Below are positions 1-10,306 of a stretch of 64,000 nucleotides of DNA, in pieces. Location: assembly GCA_029706075.1 (NCBI GenBank), contig JAINUG010000011.1, positions 2,974,501-3,038,500 of the forward strand, given 5' to 3'. Origin of the DNA: Aldrovandia affinis. Lineage: Eukaryota > Chordata > Actinopteri > Notacanthiformes > Halosauridae. Under the pieces are notes generated by a model. It did no database searches and had not been told where the DNA came from. It saw only the letters and a list, made by a program, of their open reading frames with translations. The stretch's first letter is position 1. Each line of letters opens with the position of its first letter. Position numbers and translations under genes: made by a program.

Positions 1-1283
1 GTAATCAAGTGAACAAACAGTCCTTGCCAGCTACATTATGTATGTGTACACAATGACTGTGTCGGTTGCTTTGCATTGGTAAGATTTGTGGTTTCTTGTG
101 GCATCTTCAACTCATGTGAGCCAGCAAGCAAGCAAGTTAAGCAAGCTTGCTGTTTCCCAAAGGCAAATGCAGATGTTGCTCATCAAACTGTATTATTTGT
201 CAAGAGTATATCTTTTTTGTTTCTGAAATGATTTGTTGTGTTGACCTGCACTGTGACAAGGCAAACTCATTTCATTTAGCTAGCTAACCTGGCTTCATTT
301 CTAGCTACTTACTTGCTACCTTACCTTCAGCTTGGTTAATTCAGGCATTAATACTTGAGAAGCAACTCATTGCACAAGGGATTGATAGTATTCACAAGCA
401 AGAGACACAAATTGAAACAAAGCTTTGCTCAATTAATCCTGACTGTTAAGACTACATTTAGAAATCAATGTATTTTTATGTACTTCCGATTTTTACTTCC
501 CCACTCTGACTTTAGCAAGGTCAGCACACCCCTAGTTATTAGTTAGTAGGTGTTTAAATAGGCCAGTTTGAAATGTTTCACTTAACAGCCCGTTGGACGC
601 AGCTACAATTCTACCTTGAGGTGGTGAATCAAGGAAATAGTGCTCCTGAGACATTACCTTACTTTGTACTTGAATTATATATCAACGCAGCATGCTGTGC
701 TTTTGCCTCAAACCTCCCCCTGTCCTGTGTTCATATCCTGTGAGATTTTTAATGCATTTAATATTGAAGAAGGTCAATATAGTTATGAATAAATAACCTG
801 TGAAAATGAGACTACTGAGGTTCAGCGCAACCCAGACAAACAGCTGACCTTGGGGTTCAGAAGTGGCATGGGCACATTAAAAGATGATTTATTTATGACA
901 GGTGTGTGCTATCTCTGTGTTTCCCATATGTATTGATTTTTGGTGTCATGCGGCAAAGCTCCTGCACTGTCGGCCCATCGCTGTGAGAACACTTCCTGAG
1001 ACAGGTGACAGGTGACACTGGCCTCACTGCATTGTCAGTGGCCTCAACAGAGTAAACCACAGAGCAAGGGTAGAGTTCAGGGAGTCACTTACAAAGCACA
1101 AACCACCAATATCAAGCAACTGCCTGAGGGAACCTCCCATATCAGCTTTAAAAAACATCACACCCAGGTGGCACAGAGCCTGCTTGTGCTATCAGTATGT
1201 GAAAAGTGAGATGGGTATTAGATTAAAAACAGTGACATCCCTCACAGCACCTTCTGTGCCTTGGTGTGCTTGGATGACCTTTA
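1..1283. other. Unassigned noncoding stretch
   Basis: I see no gene, no recognisable mobile element and no long tandem repeat here. The only local structure is a short run of AGCAAGCAAGCAAG near 122. Open frames are short and show no family resemblance. Confidence 0.6.
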
Positions 1284-1304
1284 ATATTAATACTAATAAC
1301 AATA

Positions 1305-2145
1305 ATAATAGTAAATATAGCTGTGAGCAGCGATAAGCAGGGTCCAAGCCCCAGTAAATCACCCCCAATGGCAAGGAATATGTGAATAAAAAATATTGTG
1401 GACACATTTTTGTAAAGTTATAAAACTGGTTTTGCACAATATTTGAAAGCTTTAAACCAAATGTCACTGCCCAGATTTGAACCTGGACCTAGAGGAAGAA
1501 GCCTAACGACTGTGCCTAAAGAATATACATAGGGCAACAGCTGGCTTCAAACATATTTTTTCTGTGTTGGCCACAGGACAGGGTCTTTAGCAATGGAATC
1601 TAGAATGAATGATTGAAAAGGAATAAATAGCCAAGCATTAACTGAAAATAAATGACATTTAACAACAAAATAGGCTTATTACAAGCAAAATGTAAAAATG
1701 GTGAACTATACTATTATATGCACACACTTTGACATACATAGAGATAATTTAATTCTAAATGGTGAAGTTTCAATCTTAATATTATTTATATGTTTATTAC
1801 GATGACATATCAGTATTAATCAGTTATCAATTATCTGTATTGTGTCTTGTTTGGGACTATGTGCCCTAAAATTCAGAATGTGGGCCAAAGCTGGAATGAA
1901 TTACAGTGATTTGAATGCACACACTGATATGGGTCAAATTGACTGGCTTACCAATCAGTCATATTTTAACAAAACATCTTCTATTTAGACACATTTTTAC
2001 ATCCACTGTGATCCTTTATGATGTGAAAAAAACATTCCAATTGGACCTAAGGTTCATGAAAAATGTTCATTTTGTATTTTTCATATAAACAAAACAATAA
2101 GGTTCCAGCACTTATGGAGCTTGGACCCCTAATAACAACAACAAC

Positions 2146-2184
<39 letters not shown>
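1305..2184. repeat. Candidate dispersed repeat bounded by AAT-rich runs
   Basis: A motif GGGTCCAAGC near 1340 is matched by its reverse complement GCTTGGACCC near 2119. Both sit next to AAT/AAC-rich runs. This suggests a dispersed repeat of about 0.85 kb with inverted ends. The interior is A/T-rich, has no coding potential that I can identify, and I do not recognise the family. The boundaries are approximate. Confidence 0.3.
2131..2184. repeat. AAC/AAT microsatellite
   Basis: A run of AAC triplets grading into AAT triplets. It could be an independent microsatellite or the tail of the candidate repeat to its left. Confidence 0.9.
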
Positions 2185-2185
<1 letters not shown>

Positions 2186-4075
2186 TAAAAAATAAAATAA
2201 TAAGGAAATAATAATTTAATAATAAACATGTTAATTTAAAAACCATAAAATGTCTTTGCCTGGTTTCAAGGAAACATATAGTTTTGTTTTTGAATTTGCG
2301 TGTTGTGATGTTAAACATGTTTCCTCTAGACCCCCGGTGAATGGCTCTTTGTTAAGGCATAAAAAATGTGCTCTTATTTGGTTGGAATGCTCTAGAGAAT
2401 TTTTATTTTTTCACTGGAATGTTTTTTATTTTATCTCAGTAATTGTAATTCTGGCTGTAATGTAGCAATGTAGCTGTAATGTATTTAGTATATCATGCAA
2501 AATTAACCTTGTAAGTTACTCTAGATAAGTGGATCTATCAAATAAACTAAAATAATTATGTAATTCGTTTTTTGTCATATGTCTTTACATGACGTACCCT
2601 ATCCTTTGTTGACCATGTGTTACATCCCAGGAAGGTCAATTGGCCCGGCGCAACACAACGTCAACAAAGGAAGAAGGTATAAGGGAGCCAATGCCCCACA
2701 CACAAAATAAACGAGTGATCAGACACCAAGCGCAGACGCCAACAAAACAAGGGATTTCATTAACACACACTCTGCTTGTAACACGTACAAGATCCCCAAG
2801 TAATAAAGTAACTAACATAAGCCTAATATAAAATGTAGGAACCAATCACAAATGAAAAATAGTCAAGTCCTAAAAAAATAACAGACAACAAAGGAAAGTG
2901 TTCTGTGGCTGTCTAACTGCTCTAACTAAACTACAATAAAGGAAATAGCAGGTAGGGAACTCACCCAAGCTTTGTGGGGGAAAAGGGGGATTACAGAGTA
3001 TGTTAAATGTTAGCCAAAACCATGAGATAACAAAAACATAATTACAGCATGGAAAATTGCTTGTCCTGGTGGACAGCAGCCCCACAGCAGCCATGTAATA
3101 CTTATAGGCAGCCTCAATCAGTGTCAGCAATTATGAACAGCACCTGGGAGGAGACAAGAAAAGAGATCAAGCACACACACACACACACACACACACATAC
3201 AGACACACACAAACAGTGCAGAGTATGCAGCAAGGCAGGGGCCATAACACCATGTACAACACCTTCATTAAGGTTTCATAACGTCTTTATAAGCCATTCT
3301 TAAAACAAATCAAAGGTTTATGAAGGATGTGATAAGACTCGTGCAATATAGTCCCTTGATTTAAGGTCAACCCTCTGATGTTCTCATTTCTAAGATCCTA
3401 CCGTTTTTTGCACAAACCTATTCCCAATCTGAGTAAAACACAGACATGTTTATAAAATGGTAAAGGCACGCTGTCACCTAGAATGAATTACAGATACACC
3501 CACCACCTCTCACTGAGATGACACAAATTAAAGAGCTTCTGAAATAACTGTTTGTCAGATTATATATACTGTATGTCTAATATACAAGCTTCCAAATGGA
3601 AATTTTCACTAACTTCAGTTTAACTTCAGCCCACAAACATGTAATAATGTTGAGATAAATCAACATTCCTGCTTTTTAGATTTAATCATGCTATTCTACA
3701 ACAGCCACGATGATAACGTAAATTGTTATCATCAAGTTCCGGCAAAACAGGAAAAAAAAAACAATGAGAAAATAAAGAATAAATAAAACTGTGTCGTCTG
3801 CATTGAATGTCATCTAACAGCCATTCCGATGGCATCTGCTGTAATTTGAAATTCATTTCTGGTTCCGGCTACATTGCAGAGTAATTTCACCGTGTTCAAA
3901 CAACCCAAGGCAGGGCCGTTCTCAGCCCAGCCTGTCAACTTTCCACTTCATTAGAGAATATCTCGCCCGTTATTCTTCTGTGTACTCTGTGGCTCAGGTA
4001 ATTGTTTTTTTCCCTCTCCAATCTCAGCCAATTTGCAAGCTCCCTATTCCTAGGTGTAATAGAGAGAACGAAAGG

Positions 4076-4138
<63 letters not shown>

Positions 4139-4252
4139 GCTTTTTACTTTATTCACTGTCTATTAGTGGCATGAAATGATATGTGCTCCATCCCATTTCA
4201 ACTGTTTTGCATGGTGACACCTGACAAGTGAGAATGGAAAATCGGTGCTCTG
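2185..4252. other. Unassigned noncoding stretch with AC microsatellites
   Basis: No gene or recognised transposon. It holds a short AC run at 3172-3197 and a long one at 4078-4137, otherwise unique-looking sequence. Open frames across the AC tracts translate to Thr-His or Cys-Val repeats and are artefacts. Confidence 0.6.
4078..4137. repeat. AC dinucleotide microsatellite
   Basis: An uninterrupted AC run of about 60 bp, of the kind abundant in fish genomes. Confidence 0.97.
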
Positions 4253-4635
4253 TTAACCCTCTGAGGTCGACTGGATCGCCGACGATCCAAGCAGCAATAA
4301 AAGTATATTACTATTTCTAACTTCGCGATATTTTATCATACACACGCGACAAAAACATTGACAGAAACCTTAGAATCGCGACTTTCCGATTTGAGCACTG
4401 GCAAATCAAATGGGATTTTTTAAATTAGGTTAATTAGACCAAAAGTAAACCTTGCCTTTACTCTCTTTTGTACCTGGTAGTAACGTCCCCCTTCTATTGA
4501 CATGGTAACTAGGTGCTAATTTCGGAGAGGTGTGTGGGGAGGGGCGTGGGGCCATGTGTGAAAACGCCGGCGTAAACAACACAAACTGTGACAATTTGAA
4601 GCAAGATTTTATACAGACATACAATTTTATTCAAG

Positions 4636-4701
4636 ATGGAAAGATTGTCTGCACTGCAGTGTTTGAGAGCATCGATGGAAAGCGACGAAGACAATAACTG
4701 A
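4636..4701 (+). pseudogene. Possible N-terminal scrap of a piggyBac-type transposase
   Basis: A 21-codon frame, MERLSALQCLRASMESDEDNN, ends at TGA 4699-4701. Its start, with a hydrophobic helix followed by a Ser-Asp-Glu-Asp cluster, resembles the beginnings of piggyBac-family transposases, and its position about 380 bp inside a TTAA-CCC terminus fits. A GTAAGT donor-like motif follows within 15 bases, so a first exon read into an intron is possible. The match is short and the assignment is inference from position as much as from sequence. Confidence 0.3.
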
Positions 4702-4724
4702 CCAAGAGTAAGTAACTATATTTG

Positions 4725-5418
4725 ATTTGCCATGTTATCAAATACTCGTATATTCAATATATGAATTCTGCGTCTTGTGACTACATATGCCGCGTGTTGC
4801 AACGTAACAAATTGCAATATGCACACAAGATCTATGGAAGAATACTTTTCAAACAGCCTAAAATGTTATTTATTTCGCTTGTTTTCAAATACTGTGAAAA
4901 TATATGAATTCGCGTCTTGTGACGCCAAACATATTCCGCGTGTTGCAACGTAACAAATTGCAATATGCACACAAGATCTATGGAAGAATACTTTTCAAAC
5001 AGCCTAAAATGTTATTTATTTCGCTTGTTTTCAAATACTCGTGAAAATATATGAATTCCGCGTCTTGTGACGCCAAACATATTCAGCGTGTTGCAACGTA
5101 ACAAATTGCAATATGCACACAAGATCTATGGAAGAATACTTTTCAAACAGCCTAAAATGTTATTTATTTCGCTTGTTTTCAAATACTCGTGAAAATATAT
5201 GAATTCCGCGTCTTGTGACGCCAAACATATTCCGCGTGTTGCAACGTAACAAATTGCAATATGCACACAAGATCTATGGAAGAATACTTTTCAAACAGCC
5301 TAAAATGTTATTTATTTCGCTTTGTTTCAAAAATACTGAAAATATATGAATTCAGCGTCTTGTGACGCCAAACATATTCCGCGTGTTGCAACGTAACAAA
5401 TTGCAATAGGCACACAAT
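4725..5418. repeat. 147-bp tandem satellite, about 4.6 units
   Basis: The marker CAATATGCAC recurs at 4815, 4961, 5109 and 5257, with a variant (CAATAGGCAC) at 5404, giving spacings of 146, 148, 148 and 147 bp. Each unit carries an EcoRI site (GAATTC), a GTCTTGTGACGCCA-like block (altered in the first unit) and a GCGTGTTGCAACGTAACAAATTGC block. Units are nearly identical, so the array is recent or homogenised. It lies inside the piggyBac-like element. Confidence 0.93.
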
Positions 5419-5440
5419 GAGGGAAAGAGATGGCCCATCT

Positions 5441-6010
5441 GACAGATCTTAGAGGTGTGGACAATGAATCATGAATATTCAGGTATTTAGCATTTAGCCC
5501 TCCCACAGCCTGAAATAAATGTGACCAGTTCTGATAAAAACAGGTTTTTAGCTATTTAGATCTCAGATGTGCTAAACTGTTTTCACACCCTTACATAACC
5601 AAGACCTTGATGAACAAACGCACATTGGCGTTAAGACTAAAATGAATAAAAATGAGAATAAATTGCAGAACAAAAAAGAAAGGTAAGAGAGAAAATGACA
5701 GATGAAGACACAAGTAATCAGAATATTAATAAGTAACATATTAATTAAAATAGTAAGAAATGAGGTTATGCATTATGTTAGAAGCCTCTTCGGTGTAACA
5801 GTCTCTTGCCTGTGTTTTGTACACCTAACCACTCTGTAAAAATGTGTACCCCCTTTTCTCTCCCTTCCCCTCATCTCTCTTTCATTTTCTCCATTTATGT
5901 CCTCTCTCTCACTTTTACCCTCCCTTATTTACATTCTCTTTAACCCACCCCCTACCCTCTTCCTATTTTTCACTTTCATTATTTGCTCCCCTCTGTCTTC
6001 TTACCTTTCA

Positions 6011-6093
<83 letters not shown>

Positions 6094-7971
6094 ATCTTTT
6101 TTCTCTCATCTCTGCTTATTATTTTAATTAATTATTTAGGACAAATGCTGCATTACATTAACAAGGTCAGCACTAGATATCAAACATCGCTTAACCTTAT
6201 TCTCAACAAATATTTGTCCACTATTTGTAATCTTTTCTCCCGATGTGGAACGGCCAGTCAGATTTGTAGACCCACCCCATAACTGCAACATCCTCCATAA
6301 ATTCAGCAGACACAGACTAACGTAGGCTTCTACGTAGGTGCTGCCAGATGGCACTTGCCACTTCTTTTCACTCTGCAGTCTGACTAAAGGTCAATGCACA
6401 CACAGCTGGTCATTGTGTTGGAGCTCTGCACTTCATGCTTAGCAAGGCGCAAGCAGACTGCAGGTGCCTGATCAACCAGAGGAGCCTCCTTTGTGCGATG
6501 AGGCAGGGGAACCTCTGATTGCTGAAGCCCTCCTTCCCTGGGTAATGCTATGTGCTAATTATGCGCCACCCCATGGGACTCCCTCAATCCGCACTGGCAC
6601 GGTTAGGATTCCTAGGTCATTCGCTGCACTGGACTAGGGCTTTAGACCTGCCGGGAGTCACTTACACCACCCTGGAGGCACAAAAAAGGCTTACTCTTAA
6701 TATCCCAATAATCACCCACCAAAGCAGGGGTGAGCCTGAGGGTTTGGAGGCTATCAGTATTCACCTGGTTTCAAAATATACAACAGCAGCAACACATAAA
6801 AAATGGCAAGTAAATGCAAATGTTCACGAACGTTTGCCAACAGCATAAGCGAACGGTTAACGGAAAACACAGTGTCTGCTGAACAAAAAATGGCTTTGGA
6901 TGGTGTTGGCCTGAGGGAGATGCATTCGCTTATGTTTAATGCAAACAATTTGGGACATTTGTAAAAGCCATTCAAGTTTCACTGTTCAAAGGAAACAGTT
7001 CGCCACAAACATTCTACGCTCAGTGCAGTCTTTCTCTTGGCATGCCGCTGGCACAGGCTGGTGAATTGGTGGAGTTGCCGCAGAGCAGCGTGATTGAGGA
7101 AGAGCTGGGGAGATGGACGTCAGGCTTTGGTGGAACCGCACGCTTCACAGGGGGTCTTCTTCTTCTTCTCCACACAGTCAATTTGGCCCTGTTTTTTGTT
7201 ATTGTCCGCTTTCATCTTGCGACTGGTGGAGATGGGGAAGAGCGGGGATTTGTCAAAAGTGTCAAAGCGCTGGAATTTCTATATCACACTGCATCATGCC
7301 TCCCCCGTCGAGTTCATCAAACGAAGAGGGAAATATTTCCAATTTCATCTCGCCCACTCCTGCCTGGCACACATATCCTTGAGAAATGATTCTGTTTCTT
7401 TGCCTCTTCTTATTTGTTTAGGATTTATATTCCAATTGGTGCTGAGGAACTGAGGTATTGATGAATTCATCTGGCTGGCGGCACTTTCTCTGTTGCTTTT
7501 GTATTTCTTTTCTTCTTTATTTAAATTTTTTTAACACTTTTTTAAACATTTCGTTTTTTATGCATAGAGACACTAAAACGTTAACACGATTATATCTTGT
7601 GGTGTTAAAACCTTGGTCTTGAAATTATATGTTGGTTCATGTTGGGCTTCCACATCCTTACAAGTTCATGTTGGGCTCAGTCCTTAAAGATGCTCCCTAA
7701 GAGCAAGGCAATAAAGTTGCAAGTTCGAGCCTTGGCTGTATTATTAGTCAATAATGACCACCATAATCTTGGTCCCTCCACCGATAGGGTGGGTTTAACT
7801 TGGCCAGGGTCCCTCAGGGCTGCTGATGTGTTTGTTCCTCCAAGGCACCCATAGAGTATCTTCAGGTGTGGCTGGCACAGCAATCACTTGACAAGCACAA
7901 TTTAGGGAGAAAACTATCTTAAAAAGATATATTTCACAGAAATCTGGAGGTCAAAACTGATAAAGTCATAC
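5441..7971. other. Unassigned noncoding stretch
   Basis: No gene or recognised element. It includes a strong C/T-rich tract from about 5850 that runs into a CT microsatellite, and a TTC run near 7160. Frames in this stretch (for example around 6552-6848 and 7042-7453) have no recognisable domain. Confidence 0.55.
6016..6088. repeat. CT dinucleotide microsatellite
   Basis: About 73 bp of uninterrupted CT, extending a pyrimidine-rich tract that begins near 5850. The Ser-Leu repeat peptides read from it are artefacts. Confidence 0.97.
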
Positions 7972-8070
7972 AAGCCTGTCACGGTTGTTCCCCAGATTCA
8001 CCACCAGATGGCGGTGTGCGCCTTTTTCCTTAACGCGCTCAGCTGGTTTGAATGACCAATTATCTCTCCC

Positions 8071-8078
8071 TATAAATA
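8071..8078 (+). promoter_or_regulatory. TATA box of the solo-LTR-like element
   Basis: TATAAATA lies about 95 bp inside the left end and would place transcription start near 8100. A perfect 9-bp stem with a 7-nt loop follows at 8105-8129 (AAATCGTAA / TTACGATTT), then a threefold CACAAAGACTT direct repeat near 8168-8200. The hairpin would sit at the very 5' end of a transcript. Promoter function is inferred. Confidence 0.5.
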
Positions 8079-8274
8079 CCCGCACCTAACTTCAATCAGG
8101 GGCGAAATCGTAAGCCATCTTTACGATTTTTAGCCGGTAAGGTAAGAATGTCTTTTTCAAGACGTTCACAAAGACTTCACAAAGACTTCACAAAGACCTT
8201 TCTTTAGAAACGACTATCTCCATTTCAACCCCTTCTAAGAACGCAAGAACTTAGTTAGTTGTCCCTTTTAAGGA

Positions 8275-10270
8275 AACCTTATCTCTCTAAATGGGGGTTT
8301 TCGGTTGGTTTCCGTTCGTCAGTCGGTTCGACTGCTTTGGGGTTCTGACTTGTTCTTTGGCTCTTCTAGCCGTTTACGTTTTTGGGGAGTACTCTGGTCC
8401 TAACGAAAGAACTCATTTTAGTTTCCTGCTTTAAGAAACCTTGTTCGCTAAAATGCGCTTTTCTTTGGTTTCGTTTTATCCAGCCGGTTCGACTGGTTCG
8501 TGGTTACTACTGGTTCTTTTGGCTAACTGCCTTTCTCGTTTTGGACATTAAGAGTTTTGGGTTAAGGTCGGTTCATTTCCCATTTAATTGTACCCACATT
8601 TGAAACTTCTCTCGTGTGTAAATTGTACCCTTTGGGTCGCTGAGACTGTTTTCGGGTGACAATCTTGTTCTGTCGGCTCTCTTAGTCTTTCACGTTTTCG
8701 GACGCACAGAACTGTGGGTTATGTCAGGTCATTATAAATTATTTCCTTGTCACTTACAAATAGAAACCTTGTTCGCTATTAAGCGCTTTTGGTTGGTTTC
8801 ATTTTGTTCAGCCAGTTCGTCTGTTTTGGGTTTCCATATTGTTCTCGCGGCTCTTCTAGCCCCCCCTGCGTTTTCATACGCTCAGAACTTATGGGTCAAG
8901 TCTTAACATTCGGTTCGACTGTTTTCGGGTGACAAACGTGTTCTGTCGGCTCTCATAGCCTTTCACGTTTTTCGGATACTCCGAACTGTTGGTTATGTCT
9001 GGTCATTATAAATTATTCTTTTGTCATCTACAAATGATTCCTTGTTCGCTATAAAGCGCTTTTATTCTGGGTTTCATTTTGTTCAGCAGATCTCCTGGTA
9101 TAGGTGTTACCCTGTGGTTCTGTCGGTTCCCCTTAATCCGTTTCGTGTTTTGGCGGACGTCAGATGTGGGTCTTGTTGTTCCCGCTGTCTGTCATCCCCA
9201 CCTAACTGTCTCTTAGGCTCTTACGTTATTACGCTAAGACCTTTTCGCCTCCATTTAATTGTACCCACTATTGTACTTCTCTCGTGTGTAAATTGTACCC
9301 TCCTGGTCGCTGAGGTTGTCTTCGGGTTTCAATGTTGTTTTGGTGGCTTTGCAGTTTTGCGGATGCCAGATAGCAGGTTAACTTTTGGGCCCTGCTGTCT
9401 GACGCTCCTCTCTACCGTTTCGAGTTTTCGGACGTTCAGAACTAATGGGTCAGGTTTTACCATTTGATCTTGTGGGCTCTCCTAGCTCTTCCGCGTTTAC
9501 GGACGCGCAGTACTTTTGGTTATGTCCAGTCATAATAATTTACTTACTTGTGTCTTTCTAAAAAACCCTTTGCTCGCTATTAAGCGTTTTCATTTTGTTT
9601 TCGTGGGTTCAGTCGTCTAGACTGTTTTCAGGTGATAACCTGGTTCTGTTGGCTTCCCTAGCCTTTCACATTTTGGGATGTTCAGTATTATTGGTTCGGG
9701 TATTTACATAATACTTATTTAAATTGTACCCTTATTAGAAACCTTGCTCATTTGTTATGGGCTTTCTGTTGGGTTTCGTTTGTCAGTCACTTCGACTGTT
9801 TCGGGTTGCAATGTGGTTCTGTGGCTCTCCTGGCTTTTCGCGTTTCGGACCTTTCGGAACTTTAGGTATTATGCGAACTGTGTAACATGTTTATTGTACC
9901 CAATGTAAAAAACCCCTGCTCGCTATTAAAGCGCTTTTCGTTCGGGTTCTGGTTGTTCAGCCTGTTGGGCTGTTTCTGGGTTTCAACCATGTTCTCTCGG
10001 CTCTCCTAGCCTTTATTTTGGGATACTCGTGTCTTTATTTACGAACCTTTAGTTGTAACTTTTATAAAGTACCTTGCCCGCTAGGCGGGGCTTTGAGTCA
10101 GGTTACTAACTTGTTCGTTTGGCTATCAGTGCCTTTTCGTTTTCAGACACTTGGAGTTACCACCCGGTGGGTGTGTTTACGTTCATCCCTTATTATCTTC
10201 CCTATTCTCTGTTTTACAGAGCTAGTGGTTAGACGGGTTCCGTCTAACTTTTTGATCCCCTAGGGTTCTG
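8275..10270 (+). repeat. Degenerate tandem array of hairpin-bearing units
   Basis: About eleven diverged units follow one another. Shared blocks are AACCTTGTTCGCTATTAAGCGC, a GGTTTCATTTTGTTCAGCC block, a GGCTCTCCTAGCC block and a CGTTTTCGGAC...CAGAACT block. Two small stems recur. The CAGTC...GACTG stem is kept at 8320, 9610, 9784 and 9958 while its 5-nt loop varies, and at 9958 it is CAGCC...GGCTG, a T:A to C:G paired change. The GGCT...AGCC stem recurs at 8359, 8849, 8948, 9649 and near 9991. A perfect 8-bp stem with loop GTT closes the array at 10229-10247. Short frames here (for example 9021-9467) are chance. Confidence 0.75.
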
Positions 10271-10306
10271 CGAGTGGCGCCTATCACCACCAACCCTTAC
10301 AAAGCC

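Larger units (their letters stand above)
4253..5440 (+). mobile_element. piggyBac-like transposon, left part
   Basis: The left boundary is TTAA (4253-4256) followed directly by CCCTCTGAGG. A TTAA target duplication and a terminus opening with CCC are hallmarks of the piggyBac superfamily. Just inside is a small inverted repeat, GGATCG-CCGA-CGATCC, as in subterminal regions of such elements. A 21-residue acidic-ended reading frame begins at 4636, and a 147-bp satellite fills the rest. I could not find a matching right terminus ending in GGG-TTAA, so the right boundary is uncertain and the element is truncated or badly decayed. No DDD catalytic domain remains. Confidence 0.5.
7977..10301 (+). 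mobile_element. Solo-LTR-like element, TG...CA, 2325 bp
   Basis: The element starts TGTCACGGTT and ends AACCCTTACA, so it opens TGT and closes ACA. It is flanked by a perfect 5-bp direct repeat AAGCC (7972-7976 and 10302-10306). TG...CA ends with a 5-bp duplication are the signature of an integrated LTR, so the simplest reading is a solo LTR. It is unusual in being 2.3 kb long with a TATA box only about 95 bp in, and in having nearly all the rest made of degenerate tandem units of roughly 160-200 bp. The plus strand is visibly T-rich and A-poor, and CpG, mainly as TTCG, is frequent. No gag or pol frame and no AATAAA signal was found. I do not recognise the family. A non-LTR origin is possible, but the duplication argues for insertion as a unit. 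Confidence 0.62.

Noticed and set aside
9021..9467. 148-codon frame in the hairpin array
   Set aside because: The array is T-rich and lacks in-frame stops by composition. The frame is not kept in neighbouring units.
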